This document shows positions 49,924 to 58,879 of a DNA stretch of 63,227 nt, piece by piece. The notes beneath the pieces were generated by a model. That model was not told the origin of the DNA and did no database searches. It worked only from the letters and a program-made list of their open reading frames with translations. Origin of the DNA: UBA1723 sp045641625 (GTDB lineage Bacteria; Bacteroidota; Bacteroidia; Bacteroidales; Paludibacteraceae); the NCBI GenBank assembly GCA_045641625.1, contig JAZUHH010000044.1, positions 1-63,227 of the forward strand, written 5' to 3'. Every line of letters begins with the position of its first letter. The first letter of the stretch is position 1. A program made the position numbers and the translations under genes.

Positions 49924-50229
49924 AAAAATATCACTCGAGTAATTCGATTTGGCTTTAGGTCTTCTTTTAAGACAGCAAAGTATTGTGGAAATTTTTGTAT
50001 AAGATGTGTCTAAATGCCGTGTATTCCCCTTTTTTGCGGATGCAGTTTCCCCCGGATTTCATTTCTGCTTTGTCTCTAAATGCTTTTTAATTGTTTTGAG
50101 ATAAAAGTCTGTCAAAACTGGCTATAGTCAAAAAGTAACTGCAAAATTTCACTTATAGATGCAAAGTTTGTATTATTTTTCATATCTTTGCAAGCAATAG
50201 TAAGAAATACATTAAATTAGAACAAAATT
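49924..50229. other. Intergenic region queH / frr
   Basis: 306 bp without a supported gene. Only the frr promoter (50183-50190) is recognised; the rest is A/T-rich with no strong hairpin. Confidence 0.7.
50183..50190 (+). promoter_or_regulatory. -7 element of frr
   Basis: TATCTTTG followed by CAAG, 39 bp before the frr ATG. Confidence 0.65.
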
Positions 50230-50790
50230 ATGGCAGACGTAAAGTCTTTTTATAAGGCAGCTGAGGATAAGATGGAGAAGTCGCTTCTTCACCTAGATGA
50301 TACATTTGCACACATTCGTGCAGGTAAGGCTAATGTAAGAATCCTTGATCCGGTTCGTGTTGAGGTTTATGGTCAGCTTAGCCCTCTTTCTGCAGCTGCA
50401 AATATCAATACTCCTGATGCTCGTACTATCGTCATCAAGCCTTGGGACAAGAACTTGATCGGTGTGATCGAGAAGGCTATCATGGCTTCAGAAGTTGGTA
50501 TCACTCCAGAGAACAACGGTGAGGTTATCCGCCTTTGCATTCCACCTCTAACAGAGGAGCGTCGTAAGCAGCTTGCTAAGCAGGCTAAGGCTGAGGCTGA
50601 GGATGCCAAGATCGCAGTTAGAAACGCTCGTCGTGACGCTATTGACGGTCTAAAGAAGGAGATCAAGAACGGTCTTGCAGAGGATGCTGAGAAGGATGCT
50701 GAGAACGACATCCAGAAGCTTCACGATAAGTTCATCAAGATGATTGATGAGGCTTACGCAGCTAAGGAGAAAGAGATTATGACTGTGTAA
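50230..50790 (+). CDS. frr: Ribosome recycling factor
   Basis: 186 residues, exactly the family size. It splits post-termination ribosomes together with EF-G. The block HIRAGKANVRILDPVRVEVYG at residues about 28-48 (cited in part), followed by PWDKNLIGVIEKAI and IPPLTEERRKQLAK, is the RRF signature. The C-terminal half is a long helix pair. Confidence 0.98.
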   Translation: MADVKSFYKAAEDKMEKSLLHLDDTFAHIRAGKANVRILDPVRVEVYGQLSPLSAAANINTPDARTIVIKPWDKNLIGVIEKAIMASEVGITPENNGEVIRLCIPPLTEERRKQLAKQAKAEAEDAKIAVRNARRDAIDGLKKEIKNGLAEDAEKDAENDIQKLHDKFIKMIDEAYAAKEKEIMTV

Positions 50791-50878
50791 TGCAGAATAT
50801 AATTTGTATTATAAAAATATTTGATTTGGCAGGAGAGCTATTGTTCTCTTGCCTTTTCCGTTTAAGTTGATCAAGTGT

Positions 50879-51811
50879 ATGAAAGGTATTGTTTTCAAAA
50901 ACGCCGGCAGTCTTTACAATGTGCGTACCGAAGACGGTAAATTCTACTTGTGCCATATAAAGGGAAATTTCCGAATCAAAGGAATCAAGAGCACCAACCC
51001 GATCGCAGTAGGCGATGTTGTCGAGTTCAAGGAGACTGACGAGGGCGAGGGCTTGATCCATTCTATCGAGGAAAGACGCAACTATGTGGTTCGCAAGCCG
51101 TCTAACCTGTCGAAGCAGCTGCACATCATTGCCGCAAATGTGGACCAGGCTCTGCTTATTGCCACCATTGCGCATCCAGAGACATCGCTCGTGTTCATTG
51201 ACAGATTCCTTGCAACTTGCGAGGCTTACAACGTGAAGGCCATACTTGTGATAAATAAGACAGACCTGTTGGAAGAGGAGGACAATGAGTATCTTGATGC
51301 ACTTATAAACCTTTACTCGTCAATCGGTTACAAGTGTGTAAAGACTTCTGCCGTTACAGGAGAGGGTGTTGATGAGCTAAAGCAGATGATGCAGAACAAG
51401 ACGACTCTGTTGAGCGGTAACTCGGGAGTGGGAAAGTCATCACTGATAAACGCTGTCTGTCCGGATTTCAATGCCAAGACCGGAGAGATTTCTGCTGTAC
51501 ATGACACGGGAATGCACACAACAACATTCTCTGAAATGTACGAGCTGGACCACGATACGCTGATCATTGACACGCCCGGAGTCAAGGGATTCGGAACCAT
51601 TGACTTCGACAAGTATCAGGTAGGACATTACTTCCCAGAGATATTCAAGGCAAGTGAAGAGTGCAGGTTCGGAAACTGTACGCATACACACGAGCCCGGT
51701 TGTGCCGTTCTTAAGGCTGTCGAGGACCATTTCATCAGCGAGAGCAGATATAACAGCTATTTGAGCATCCTTGACGATTCCGAGGAGGGCAAATATAGAG
51801 AAAAACTTTAG
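50879..51811 (+). CDS. rsgA: Ribosome small-subunit GTPase RsgA
   Basis: 310 residues from ATG 50879; an upstream TTG would add a non-conserved tail. An OB-fold (about residues 1-65) is followed by a circularly permuted GTPase domain. The G4 NKTDLL comes before G1 GNSGVGKSS and G3 DTPGVKGFG, the diagnostic order. A C-terminal zinc knuckle CRFGNCTHTHEPGC is present. It acts in late 30S assembly. The next gene starts 13 bp downstream. Confidence 0.96.
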   Translation: MKGIVFKNAGSLYNVRTEDGKFYLCHIKGNFRIKGIKSTNPIAVGDVVEFKETDEGEGLIHSIEERRNYVVRKPSNLSKQLHIIAANVDQALLIATIAHPETSLVFIDRFLATCEAYNVKAILVINKTDLLEEEDNEYLDALINLYSSIGYKCVKTSAVTGEGVDELKQMMQNKTTLLSGNSGVGKSSLINAVCPDFNAKTGEISAVHDTGMHTTTFSEMYELDHDTLIIDTPGVKGFGTIDFDKYQVGHYFPEIFKASEECRFGNCTHTHEPGCAVLKAVEDHFISESRYNSYLSILDDSEEGKYREKL

Positions 51812-51824
51812 GATTATTGAGCTT

Positions 51825-53021
51825 ATGACAAACTGGCTAAGGTTCACCAATTTCACTACGGTGCGAAACATGTTTCTTTTTTTCGCATTGTTGATTATTG
51901 GGTTGTCCGGCTATATGACAAACAACCTGGTGAAGGAAATGGCTGAGGAGGAGCGAATGAAGATGCAGCTGTGGGCTGCCGCTACGAGTCAGATTGCTGC
52001 CGCCACCGAGCAGACAGACTTCTCGTTTTGTCTGCGTGTAATCGAGGAGAACAAGACCATTCCCGTTATAATCATTGACGAGCATGGAAGGCCCTATCAG
52101 CACAGAAACATAGAGGAAACTGTGGAGAAGGAGCAGGATATTCCTGTTTCCCACCTCTATAAATTGGTAAAGGAGTACGGAGAGGAAAATGAGCCTATAG
52201 AAATCAAACTTGACGAGAATGTTTCTCATTTCATCTATTACGGAAACAGCTCGCTGCTCCAGAAACTGGCCTACTACCCGATATTCCAATGGGTGCTAAT
52301 CATTTTGTTCGTTGTGATCTTCTTTGCCATATTTGTAGGTATGAAGAAGGCAGAGCAGGACAGAGTCTGGGTTGGCTTGTCCAAAGAGACTGCGCATCAG
52401 TTGGGAACTCCGATATCTTCGCTTATGGCTTGGGTTGAGCTGCTTAAGGGAATGGATGTGTCAGCCGAGATTAGCGGAGAGATAGAGAAAGATGTGTTGC
52501 GCCTGCAGACTATCGCCCAAAGATTTTCCAAGGTGGGGTCCAAGCCTGAACTTTCCAAGGTTTGCCTTAACGAGGTGATTGACAAGTCTCTAGGCTATAT
52601 GCGGGGAAGAGTGTCCAAGCGTATAGACATAACGTCGAATTACTCGAACAGCGAGCTTATGTTCGCAAGTCTGAATGTGCCTTTGTTCGAGTGGGTTATA
52701 GAGAATTTGATAAAGAATGCGGTTGATGCGATGGAAACTGGCGAAGGCTCTATAAAGTTCGATGTGAAGATAGAGGACAGGAACTATGTCATAGATGTCA
52801 GTGACACGGGAAAAGGTATCGAGTCCGGAAAGTTCAAGAAAGTCTTTGCACCAGGATTCACAACAAAGAGCAGAGGTTGGGGACTTGGTTTGTCCCTTGC
52901 AAAAAGAATAGTCGAGGAATACCACAAAGGACAGATCTTTGTGAAGGAGTCCGAGGTTGGTGTCGGCACAACATTTAGAATTATATTACCATCAGCATAT
53001 AGAAATGAAGATAGAGCGTAA
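51825..53021 (+). CDS. Two-transmembrane sensor histidine kinase without adjacent regulator
   Basis: 398 residues from ATG 51825. Two membrane helices (about residues 12-32 and 152-172) enclose a periplasmic sensor of about 120 residues. There is no HAMP-sized linker. The H-box has His191 in KETAHQLGTPISSL. The ATPase domain shows N-box ENLIKNAVDAMETG, DTGKGI, and GWGLGLSLAKRI. No response-regulator gene is adjacent. It lies between rsgA (13 bp gap) and an ArnT-like glycosyltransferase, overlapping the latter by 17 bp. Confidence 0.92.
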   Translation: MTNWLRFTNFTTVRNMFLFFALLIIGLSGYMTNNLVKEMAEEERMKMQLWAAATSQIAAATEQTDFSFCLRVIEENKTIPVIIIDEHGRPYQHRNIEETVEKEQDIPVSHLYKLVKEYGEENEPIEIKLDENVSHFIYYGNSSLLQKLAYYPIFQWVLIILFVVIFFAIFVGMKKAEQDRVWVGLSKETAHQLGTPISSLMAWVELLKGMDVSAEISGEIEKDVLRLQTIAQRFSKVGSKPELSKVCLNEVIDKSLGYMRGRVSKRIDITSNYSNSELMFASLNVPLFEWVIENLIKNAVDAMETGEGSIKFDVKIEDRNYVIDVSDTGKGIESGKFKKVFAPGFTTKSRGWGLGLSLAKRIVEEYHKGQIFVKESEVGVGTTFRIILPSAYRNEDRA

Positions 53022-54705
53022 ACATATTGTTTGGTTAGTGACTTTGGTTGCTGTCTTGTCTTTGTTCCCTTTCCTGGGACTTAACGAGTTCCATACAAAA
53101 GGAGAGCCAAGAGAAGCAGTAGTGTCGTTGTCTATGCTTCTGCAGGATAACTTTATTCTGCCAGAGAATAATGGTGGAGACATTCCGTACAAACCACCTT
53201 TCCTTCATTGGTGCATTGCTGCAATTTCCTATTTGTTGGGTACGCTTAATGAGTATATTTCACGAGTTCCATCAGCAATATCACTTGTTTTGCTGAGTGT
53301 TGCCACATACTTGTTCTACAAGAGACGCAGCGGGGAGTGGACTGCAGTTTTGACTGCTATGGTAGGTATAACTTGCTTCGAACTGCATCGTGCCGGAGGT
53401 AATTGCCGTGTAGATATGGTTCTTTCAAGTGCTATGGTCATAGGTTCTTTCCTTCTCTATCGTTGGTGGGAGAAGGACAAGATGAAAGGATTGCCTTGGA
53501 TGTCACTTATAGCTCTCAGCATGGCAACTTTGACGAAAGGTCCGGTTGGAGTCTGTCTTCCTTTGTTTGTGTTTGGAGTATTCCTTTTGATCAGAAAAGA
53601 GAGTGTCTTTAGAATAATCATCAAGCTTTTCCCTGTGTTCTTGTGTTCGCTTATAGCTCCTGCTTTGTGGTATTGGGCGGCATATCAGCAGGGAGGACAG
53701 CCATTCTTGGATTTGATATATGAAGAGAATGTCGGACGTTTGACGGGTACAATGACCTATTCTTCCCACGAAGGTCCTGCTATAATCAACTTCGTGTATT
53801 TGATTTCGGGATTTGTGCCTTGGACTATATTGCTTGTGGTGTCGCTGTTCTTCAAGCCTTGGAAGTATTGCAAGTCGGAAGAGAAGCCCAATTCTTGGAA
53901 AGAGAGACTCTCTAAGTGGTGGGACAAGATGGTTTCCATGGAAGACTACAGACTGTTCACTTTGCTTAATGCGGTCTTGATTATTGGCTTCTTCTGCATT
54001 CCCAAGAGTAAAAGAAGTGTTTATCTGATGCCGGCGTTCCCGTTCATAGCATACTTTATTGCAGAGTATATGCTTTGGATAGAGAGCAGGATAAAGAAGG
54101 CAAATGACATTTATAGAAACATTCTGATAGGAGTTGTTGCCTTGTTGTTTGTTGCTCACGTTGTGTTCAGTTTCGATATAGTACATGTCTCGAAGCCGGC
54201 TACGCAAGCCATGTTCAGTGCTTTGGCAGACTTGAATCTGTTTGCTGTGGCTGTCGTGTTCGGAATTGCTTTTGCAATTATTTTGTGGCTTAGAAAGTGC
54301 AATGACAACCGAATAGCCTTGCCGGCTCTCGGACTTGTTGTGTTTGCTATATTGGATGCTCTTACATTGCCTGCAATCCTAAATACCAAAAGTGTTAAGT
54401 GGTATGCGGAAGAAATAAACAAGATAGTGCCGGAAGGAGACATCTATTCGTTCCTGGAGACCGATATAAGGCCAAATGCTAACATGATGCATCAGTTTGA
54501 ACTCGACTATTACCTGAACGACAGAGTGAAGCTGTTCCTGAGAGAGAAGCCTGAGTCCGGAAAACTTATCGTACTAGAGAAGGAGCTTGAAACGTATCGT
54601 GACAACATATTTGCTGACTATGAAATAAAAGAGATTCTCAGAACGGACAGAAACTACGGAACCTTCAAGGATATAATTCTGTTAGTGGACATAAACAAGA
54701 AATAG
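53005..54705 (+). CDS. ArnT/GT39-type glycosyltransferase
   Basis: 566 residues from ATG 53005, which opens MKIERKHIVWLV. About 12-13 membrane helices; the start block (GEPREAVVSLSMLLQDNF) with the acidic motif and PYKPPFLHW fits the GT39/ArnT superfamily that moves a sugar from an undecaprenyl carrier to lipid A or other acceptors in the periplasm. The C-terminal soluble domain covers about residues 470-566. The ATG lies inside the sensor-kinase gene (17-bp overlap), indicating translational coupling. Donor and acceptor unknown. Its last codons and stop lie in the bidirectional terminator. Confidence 0.86.
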   Translation: MKIERKHIVWLVTLVAVLSLFPFLGLNEFHTKGEPREAVVSLSMLLQDNFILPENNGGDIPYKPPFLHWCIAAISYLLGTLNEYISRVPSAISLVLLSVATYLFYKRRSGEWTAVLTAMVGITCFELHRAGGNCRVDMVLSSAMVIGSFLLYRWWEKDKMKGLPWMSLIALSMATLTKGPVGVCLPLFVFGVFLLIRKESVFRIIIKLFPVFLCSLIAPALWYWAAYQQGGQPFLDLIYEENVGRLTGTMTYSSHEGPAIINFVYLISGFVPWTILLVVSLFFKPWKYCKSEEKPNSWKERLSKWWDKMVSMEDYRLFTLLNAVLIIGFFCIPKSKRSVYLMPAFPFIAYFIAEYMLWIESRIKKANDIYRNILIGVVALLFVAHVVFSFDIVHVSKPATQAMFSALADLNLFAVAVVFGIAFAIILWLRKCNDNRIALPALGLVVFAILDALTLPAILNTKSVKWYAEEINKIVPEGDIYSFLETDIRPNANMMHQFELDYYLNDRVKLFLREKPESGKLIVLEKELETYRDNIFADYEIKEILRTDRNYGTFKDIILLVDINKK

Positions 54706-54742
54706 AAAAAGGCGGTCACCCCGCCTTTTTCTATTTCTTGTT
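54694..54742. terminator. Bidirectional terminator shared by the ArnT-like gene and pth
   Basis: 22-bp perfect inverted repeat (54694-54715 and 54721-54742) with a 5-nt loop. The GGCGG/CCGCC core is flanked by A5/T5 on both sides, so it works in either direction. Both stop codons lie in the arms: TAG at 54703-54705 for the plus gene and the complement at 54731-54733 for pth. Confidence 0.97.
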
Positions 54743-55294
54743 ATATGCATTCATTGTTGCGTCTATGCCTTGCAGTACGAAGCTTTGAATAATCTCTCCT
54801 GCGACTTTGATGCGCTCTTCCAGAGTTGCTTTTTCTTCGTCTGTGAACTCGCCGAGAACAAACTCTATCTGCTTGCCCTTAGGGTAGTCGTTGCCCAATC
54901 CTACGCGCAGACGAGCGTACTTGTCCGTGTTCAAGTTCTCCTGTATGTTCTTCAGTCCGTTATGGCCTGCCGCACTTCCGTTTCCTTTGAGTCTGAGCTG
55001 AGCAAAAGGAATTGCCAAGTCATCCACGACAACAAGTATGTTCTCCAGTTCGATTTTCTCCTTTTGCGCCCAATAGCGAACGGCCTGGCCGCTAAGGTTC
55101 ATATAAGTCGAAGGCTTTAGCAGAATGATCTGCTTGTTCTTTATTCTTCCCTCTGCAGTAAAACCGTATCTTCCGTCTTGAAAAGTAAGGTTGTTGGCTT
55201 CAGCGAATGCGTCCACTACCATAAAGCCGACGTTGTGTCTGGTCTTTGCGTATTCTGCACCGATGTTGCCTAGTCCCACAATAAGGTATTTCAT
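54731..55294 (-). CDS. pth: Peptidyl-tRNA hydrolase
   Basis: 187 residues. It frees tRNA from prematurely released peptidyl-tRNA. Conserved blocks: VGLGNIGAEYAKTRHNVGFMVVD (partly cited), with the catalytic His in TRHNVG, PSTYMNLSGQAV, VVDDLAIPFAQLRLKGNGSAAGHNGL and FRLRVGLG-like ARLRVGLG. Length is standard. It is probably co-transcribed with rplY only by read-through, since a terminator lies between them. Confidence 0.96.
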   Translation of the reverse strand: MKYLIVGLGNIGAEYAKTRHNVGFMVVDAFAEANNLTFQDGRYGFTAEGRIKNKQIILLKPSTYMNLSGQAVRYWAQKEKIELENILVVVDDLAIPFAQLRLKGNGSAAGHNGLKNIQENLNTDKYARLRVGLGNDYPKGKQIEFVLGEFTDEEKATLEERIKVAGEIIQSFVLQGIDATMNAYNKK

Positions 55295-55324
55295 GTTCCG
55301 TGTGTTTGGTTAGTATAAAAAATA

Positions 55325-55363
55325 AAGAGTTGAGAACAGGCTTTCACCAGATTCTCAACTCTT
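55325..55363 (-). terminator. Terminator of rplY
   Basis: Perfect 12-bp stem AAGAGTTGAGAA / TTCTCAACTCTT with a 15-nt loop, then TATTTTTTAT on the minus strand. Confidence 0.85.
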
Positions 55364-55382
55364 ATGTCGTTAAATCTTAAGA

Positions 55383-55937
55383 TTACTTCTTAGAACCACG
55401 AGTAGCCTTAACGCCGAATACTACGTTGTTAGGATTGTTCATGATCTGAAGGTTCTCGTAAGAAAGAGCACCAACCTGAACAGTCTTACCGATCTGAAGC
55501 TCCTCAACATTAACTGTTAGGATATCAGGGAAATTAGTGAAGTTACCCTTAACACGAAGCTTTCTCATCTCCTGAGTTAGCTTACCTCCCATCTTAACAC
55601 CTGCAGCAAGACCCTCTGACTTAACTGGGATCTCGATCTCAACTGGCTTGTTCTCTACTACCTCTAGGAAGTCGATGTGTAGAAGGTTGTCCTTTACTGG
55701 GTGGAACTGAAGATCCTTAAGGATAGCGTTAAGCTTCTTTCCGCCTACTGTAAGCTCTACAACGTAAACATTAGGAGTGTAGATAAGCTTTCTAACGTCA
55801 CCCTCTGTAACTGTGAAGTGAACTGGATCAGAGATACCGTAAACAACACAAGGGATTAGACCTGCCTGGCGTACAGCCTTAGTAGCCTTCTTTCCTAGGT
55901 CCTGGCGAACCTCACCTGAAAGTTGAAATGTCTTCAT
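55383..55937 (-). CDS. rplY: Ribosomal protein bL25 (CTC form)
   Basis: 184 residues: a bL25 5S-rRNA-binding domain (about residues 1-95, SGEVRQDLGKKATKAVRQAG start, VYGI) and the C-terminal TL5/CTC beta domain (about 96-184). The longer CTC form is usual in Bacteroidetes. Codon use is highly biased, as for ribosomal genes. A leader of about 80-110 nt precedes it. Confidence 0.95.
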   Translation of the reverse strand: MKTFQLSGEVRQDLGKKATKAVRQAGLIPCVVYGISDPVHFTVTEGDVRKLIYTPNVYVVELTVGGKKLNAILKDLQFHPVKDNLLHIDFLEVVENKPVEIEIPVKSEGLAAGVKMGGKLTQEMRKLRVKGNFTNFPDILTVNVEELQIGKTVQVGALSYENLQIMNNPNNVVFGVKATRGSKK

Positions 55938-56100
55938 TTCTTTGAAAAATATAAAAAATTGTTACTCAAAATTATGTGGCTTTGAACTTTGAACTGGGCC
56001 CACAAAATTTCCCATCACACTTTATCCAAAGATAGTTCCTCAGAAAAGTGTCGCAAAATTACAGTTTTATCGCGAGACTGCAAAATATTTTTGAGCTTTT
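55938..56100. other. rplY upstream region
   Basis: 163 bp between rplY and the efflux operon end. Two candidate -7 elements face rplY: TATCTTTG (complement of 56027-56034) and TAATTTTG (complement of 56054-56061). No terminator is evident for the efflux-channel gene here. The leader carries a TTTGAAC direct repeat (near 55982 and 55989). Confidence 0.5.
56054..56061 (-). promoter_or_regulatory. -7 element of rplY
   Basis: TAATTTTG on the minus strand; a second candidate closer to the gene is at 56027-56034. Confidence 0.55.
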
Positions 56101-57477
56101 TTAATAGCATCCGCCTCCCAAGGCAGTGTAAACCTCTATTATGCTCTGAATTTCTTCGAATTTGTTGGTCACTCTCGACAAGTTTGCGTTCAACAGCGAC
56201 TGCTGTGCAGTTATGACCTCGAGGTAAGTTGTTGAGCCATGCTTCATCAGAAGCTCAGTGCTCATTGCTGCTCGTTCAAGCGCCGCAACCTGGTTCTCGT
56301 ACAGTTCGGTCTTCGCCTTTACAGTCTGGTATTTCAGTATTGCCTTGTTCACCTCGTTGCCGGCTTCCAGAATTTTCTGTTGATATTGTATGAGGGCTAT
56401 TTCCTGCTCCTTTTGCGCGTTCTTGTAGTTGTATTTCAGCCTCTTGTGCGCAAATATCGGTTGTGAGACACCTGCGAAGGCCTGTGCAATGAACCCTCCA
56501 GGGTTTGGGATGCCACCGTAGTTGTTTGTCCATCCCGCCATTCCCGAAAGTGACAAGGAAGGGAAAAGCGAAGCCTTTGCGATCTTCACGTCATAGTAAG
56601 TTTTTGCAAGGTTCTTTTCTGCCTCGCGAATGTCCGGTCTGTTCTCAAGCAGTTTGGCAGGAACTCCCACAGAAAAGCTTTCTGGGAAAACTTGGTCGTC
56701 AAGCTGTCCTCTGACAATGGTTCCAAGAGGTCGGCTTAGAAGGATGCAAAGAGAGTTCTGCACCTCGTTGATCTGCCTGTCAAGGTCAAGGATGGTCATA
56801 GAGATTCCTATCGCATTCGCTTCGTTCTGCGCCACTCCGGCTTCGTTTGTCATTCCGGCTTCCTTAAGCGCCTTCATTGTCTCTACTGTCTTGTCCCATC
56901 CCTCCTTTGTTTCGAGTGCGATAACTGCCTGGGCGTCAAGCATAAGAAGACGATAGTATAGGCTTGCAGTTGCCGCTATAAGTCTTGCTCTTGTTGCTTG
57001 GGCGTAGTCCAGAGCAAGGCTTGCGTCAATAGACGCTTTTCTCTTGTTGTTGGTTATCTTTCCGAAAGTTTCTATCTCCCAGTTTGCCTGTACGGGCATC
57101 GAGAAGTGCTTTGAAGTTGAGCTGTTGTCGTTCCATAAACTCTTGGTGATCTGGCATTGAGGGTTGAAGCTCGCAGTCGGCAGGTAGTCCAGACGGGCTG
57201 TCTTCAAGTAAGCCTCTGCCTTGTCTATGTTCAGGTTCGCTATCTTCATGTCCGCGTTGTTGGAAAGGACATGAGAGATTAGTCTCTGCAAATATACGTC
57301 GGTGAAGACGTCCTTCCAAGAAAGGCTTGCCATTGAAGTGGAGTCCTCAAGATACTGTGGCTCTATGTTTCTGCCGAAAATGTGCTGGGTCTCGACTTCT
57401 GGCTTCTCGAATTCCTTGTAGAAGGAGCATCCGCAAAGCATAAGTGACGATAGATATAGAAGTATTTTCTTTGCCAT
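56101..57477 (-). CDS. TolC/NodT-type outer-membrane efflux lipoprotein
   Basis: 458 residues. Lipoprotein signal with lipobox MLCGC-SFYKEF. Two repeats of the outer-membrane efflux protein (OEP) fold are visible (about residues 55-245 and 255-455), with long coiled-coil helices and the PNPGGFI-like turn of the beta barrel. It forms the outer channel of a tripartite efflux system. It lies downstream of the adaptor gene with a 220-bp gap, but no inner-membrane RND pump gene is between them or within view. Confidence 0.92.
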   Translation of the reverse strand: MAKKILLYLSSLMLCGCSFYKEFEKPEVETQHIFGRNIEPQYLEDSTSMASLSWKDVFTDVYLQRLISHVLSNNADMKIANLNIDKAEAYLKTARLDYLPTASFNPQCQITKSLWNDNSSTSKHFSMPVQANWEIETFGKITNNKRKASIDASLALDYAQATRARLIAATASLYYRLLMLDAQAVIALETKEGWDKTVETMKALKEAGMTNEAGVAQNEANAIGISMTILDLDRQINEVQNSLCILLSRPLGTIVRGQLDDQVFPESFSVGVPAKLLENRPDIREAEKNLAKTYYDVKIAKASLFPSLSLSGMAGWTNNYGGIPNPGGFIAQAFAGVSQPIFAHKRLKYNYKNAQKEQEIALIQYQQKILEAGNEVNKAILKYQTVKAKTELYENQVAALERAAMSTELLMKHGSTTYLEVITAQQSLLNANLSRVTNKFEEIQSIIEVYTALGGGCY

Positions 57478-57697
57478 ATTTCTGTTTTATCCTAATTTGT
57501 GAGATTCTAATTGAAAGAGAATTTAAGTCGCAGAAACTTTTGTGATTTCTTTTTGCGATTATTATCGGAAGACGTTTCCCTCTTGCAGATTTGAGCCCTG
57601 TTGTTTTTGACAGAGAAAAAGCAAATTGCTTTTTGTGCCCAAGGATTCTGTACAAAAGGAAGCCGTTTGACTTTTCCTGTTCCCTTTATTTGTCGGA
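57478..57697 (-). other. Gap between efflux adaptor and channel genes
   Basis: 220 bp where an RND pump gene (about 3.1 kb) would usually stand. It has no RND motifs. A perfect inverted repeat AAAAAGCAA / TTGCTTTTT (about 57616-57634) lies in it. It is too short for a pump, and no remnant can be recognised by eye. Confidence 0.6.
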
Positions 57698-58849
57698 CTA
57701 TTCTGCTTTTGTTTTGCTTGCCTTTACCTTGACAGGCGTTCCCTCTCTTAGCATTCCGACTCCTTCTGTGATTATAATCTCGTTTTCTTTTAATCCCTTT
57801 TCTATTATGTACTCGTTTTCTCCCTCTATTGGAGTAATCTGTATTTGAATTGAGCGGGCGGCTCCGTCCATGAGTTTGTAGATGAATATCTTGTCCTGCA
57901 CCTTGAATGTAGCCGAGGCAGGTATTACAAGCACGTTTTTCCTTTCAGTCGGTACGATGATGTTGCCGCTTCCTCCCGAACGCAGAAGTCCTCCCTTGTT
58001 AGGGAAAAGAGCGCTCAGTGAAATTGTTCCGGTCTCCTGGTCAATGATTCCGCTTATGGACTCGATCTTTCCCTTTTCGTTGTATGTCGTTCCGTCGCCG
58101 AGTTGCAGGGTGACTGTCGGCATGCTCTTGATAGCCTCTTCCGGAGAGCCGTATTTGCGCATCAGATTCAGCATCTGGTTCTCGTTCATGGCGAAGTGAA
58201 CGTACATGTATGAATTGTCGGAGACAGTTGTCAGCGGCTTGCTCATATTTGGATTTACGAGCGCCCCCTTGCGGTATGGCAGCATTCCGATAACTCCGTT
58301 TGTCGGGCTCTTGACTATAGTGCTTGCAAGGTCGTTCTTGGCGTTCAGCTGTTGGGATTCCGCCTGTGCAAGGCTGGCTTTTGCGGCAAGCAGGGAATTC
58401 TCGCTCATGCTCAGGTCATATTTTGAAATGATCTGCTTGTTGAACAGCTCCTTCTTGCTTTCGTATTGCAGTTGCGCTGTGGCAAGTTGTGCCTTTGCGC
58501 TCTCCACGTTTGCCGATGCTGTGCTCAGCGCAATCTGGTACGGCATTGGATCTATCACGAACAGGTTCTGGCCTTGCGAGACCTTCTGCCCTTCATCTAT
58601 GTTTACCTGGATAAGTGTGCCACCGACTTTGGGGTATATGTCAATGTCCTGCTTCCCCCGTATTGATGCGGGAAAGGAAGTGTTTATTGTCTTGTCTATC
58701 GGCTTCAGAGTCATCACCTCGTACTCCTTGATGGCCGCCTGTGTGGACTGTATGGTCTGCGCGCTTCGGGAAGAGTCGCCGCAGCCTGTCAGCGATGTTG
58801 AGGCTATGGAGAATGTGACAAAAAAAGCTATGTTTGGAAATACTCGCAT
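57698..58849 (-). CDS. RND efflux periplasmic adaptor (membrane-fusion lipoprotein)
   Basis: 383 residues. Lipobox TSLTGC-GDSS. Membrane-fusion-protein pattern: beta-barrel and lipoyl half-motifs (IDIYPKVGGTLIQVNIDEGQKV, partly cited), a coiled-coil hairpin of about 60 residues (AKAQLATAQLQYESKKELF), and lipoyl return (STIVKSPTNGVIGML). The C-terminal membrane-proximal domain ends ITEGVGMLREGTPVKV. AcrA-like. The next gene is the outer channel, with no RND pump between; the adaptor must use a pump encoded elsewhere or have lost it. Confidence 0.93.
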   Translation of the reverse strand: MRVFPNIAFFVTFSIASTSLTGCGDSSRSAQTIQSTQAAIKEYEVMTLKPIDKTINTSFPASIRGKQDIDIYPKVGGTLIQVNIDEGQKVSQGQNLFVIDPMPYQIALSTASANVESAKAQLATAQLQYESKKELFNKQIISKYDLSMSENSLLAAKASLAQAESQQLNAKNDLASTIVKSPTNGVIGMLPYRKGALVNPNMSKPLTTVSDNSYMYVHFAMNENQMLNLMRKYGSPEEAIKSMPTVTLQLGDGTTYNEKGKIESISGIIDQETGTISLSALFPNKGGLLRSGGSGNIIVPTERKNVLVIPASATFKVQDKIFIYKLMDGAARSIQIQITPIEGENEYIIEKGLKENEIIITEGVGMLREGTPVKVKASKTKAE

Positions 58850-58871
58850 ATAGTCGATGGTTATTTGACTG

Positions 58872-58879
58872 CAAAATTA
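58872..58879 (-). promoter_or_regulatory. -7 element of the efflux operon
   Basis: TAATTTTG on the minus strand, 22 bp before the adaptor ATG. Confidence 0.6.

Noticed and set aside
53503..54207. Open frame of 234 codons on the minus strand
   Set aside because: Shadow of the ArnT-like gene; Arg/Ser/His-rich composition of an antisense frame.
57347..57655. Open frame of 102 codons in the efflux gap, as an RND remnant
   Set aside because: No membrane helices or RND motifs; it partly overlaps the channel gene.
58206..58853. Open frame of 215 codons on the plus strand
   Set aside because: Antisense to the efflux adaptor, which has a lipobox and full adaptor pattern.
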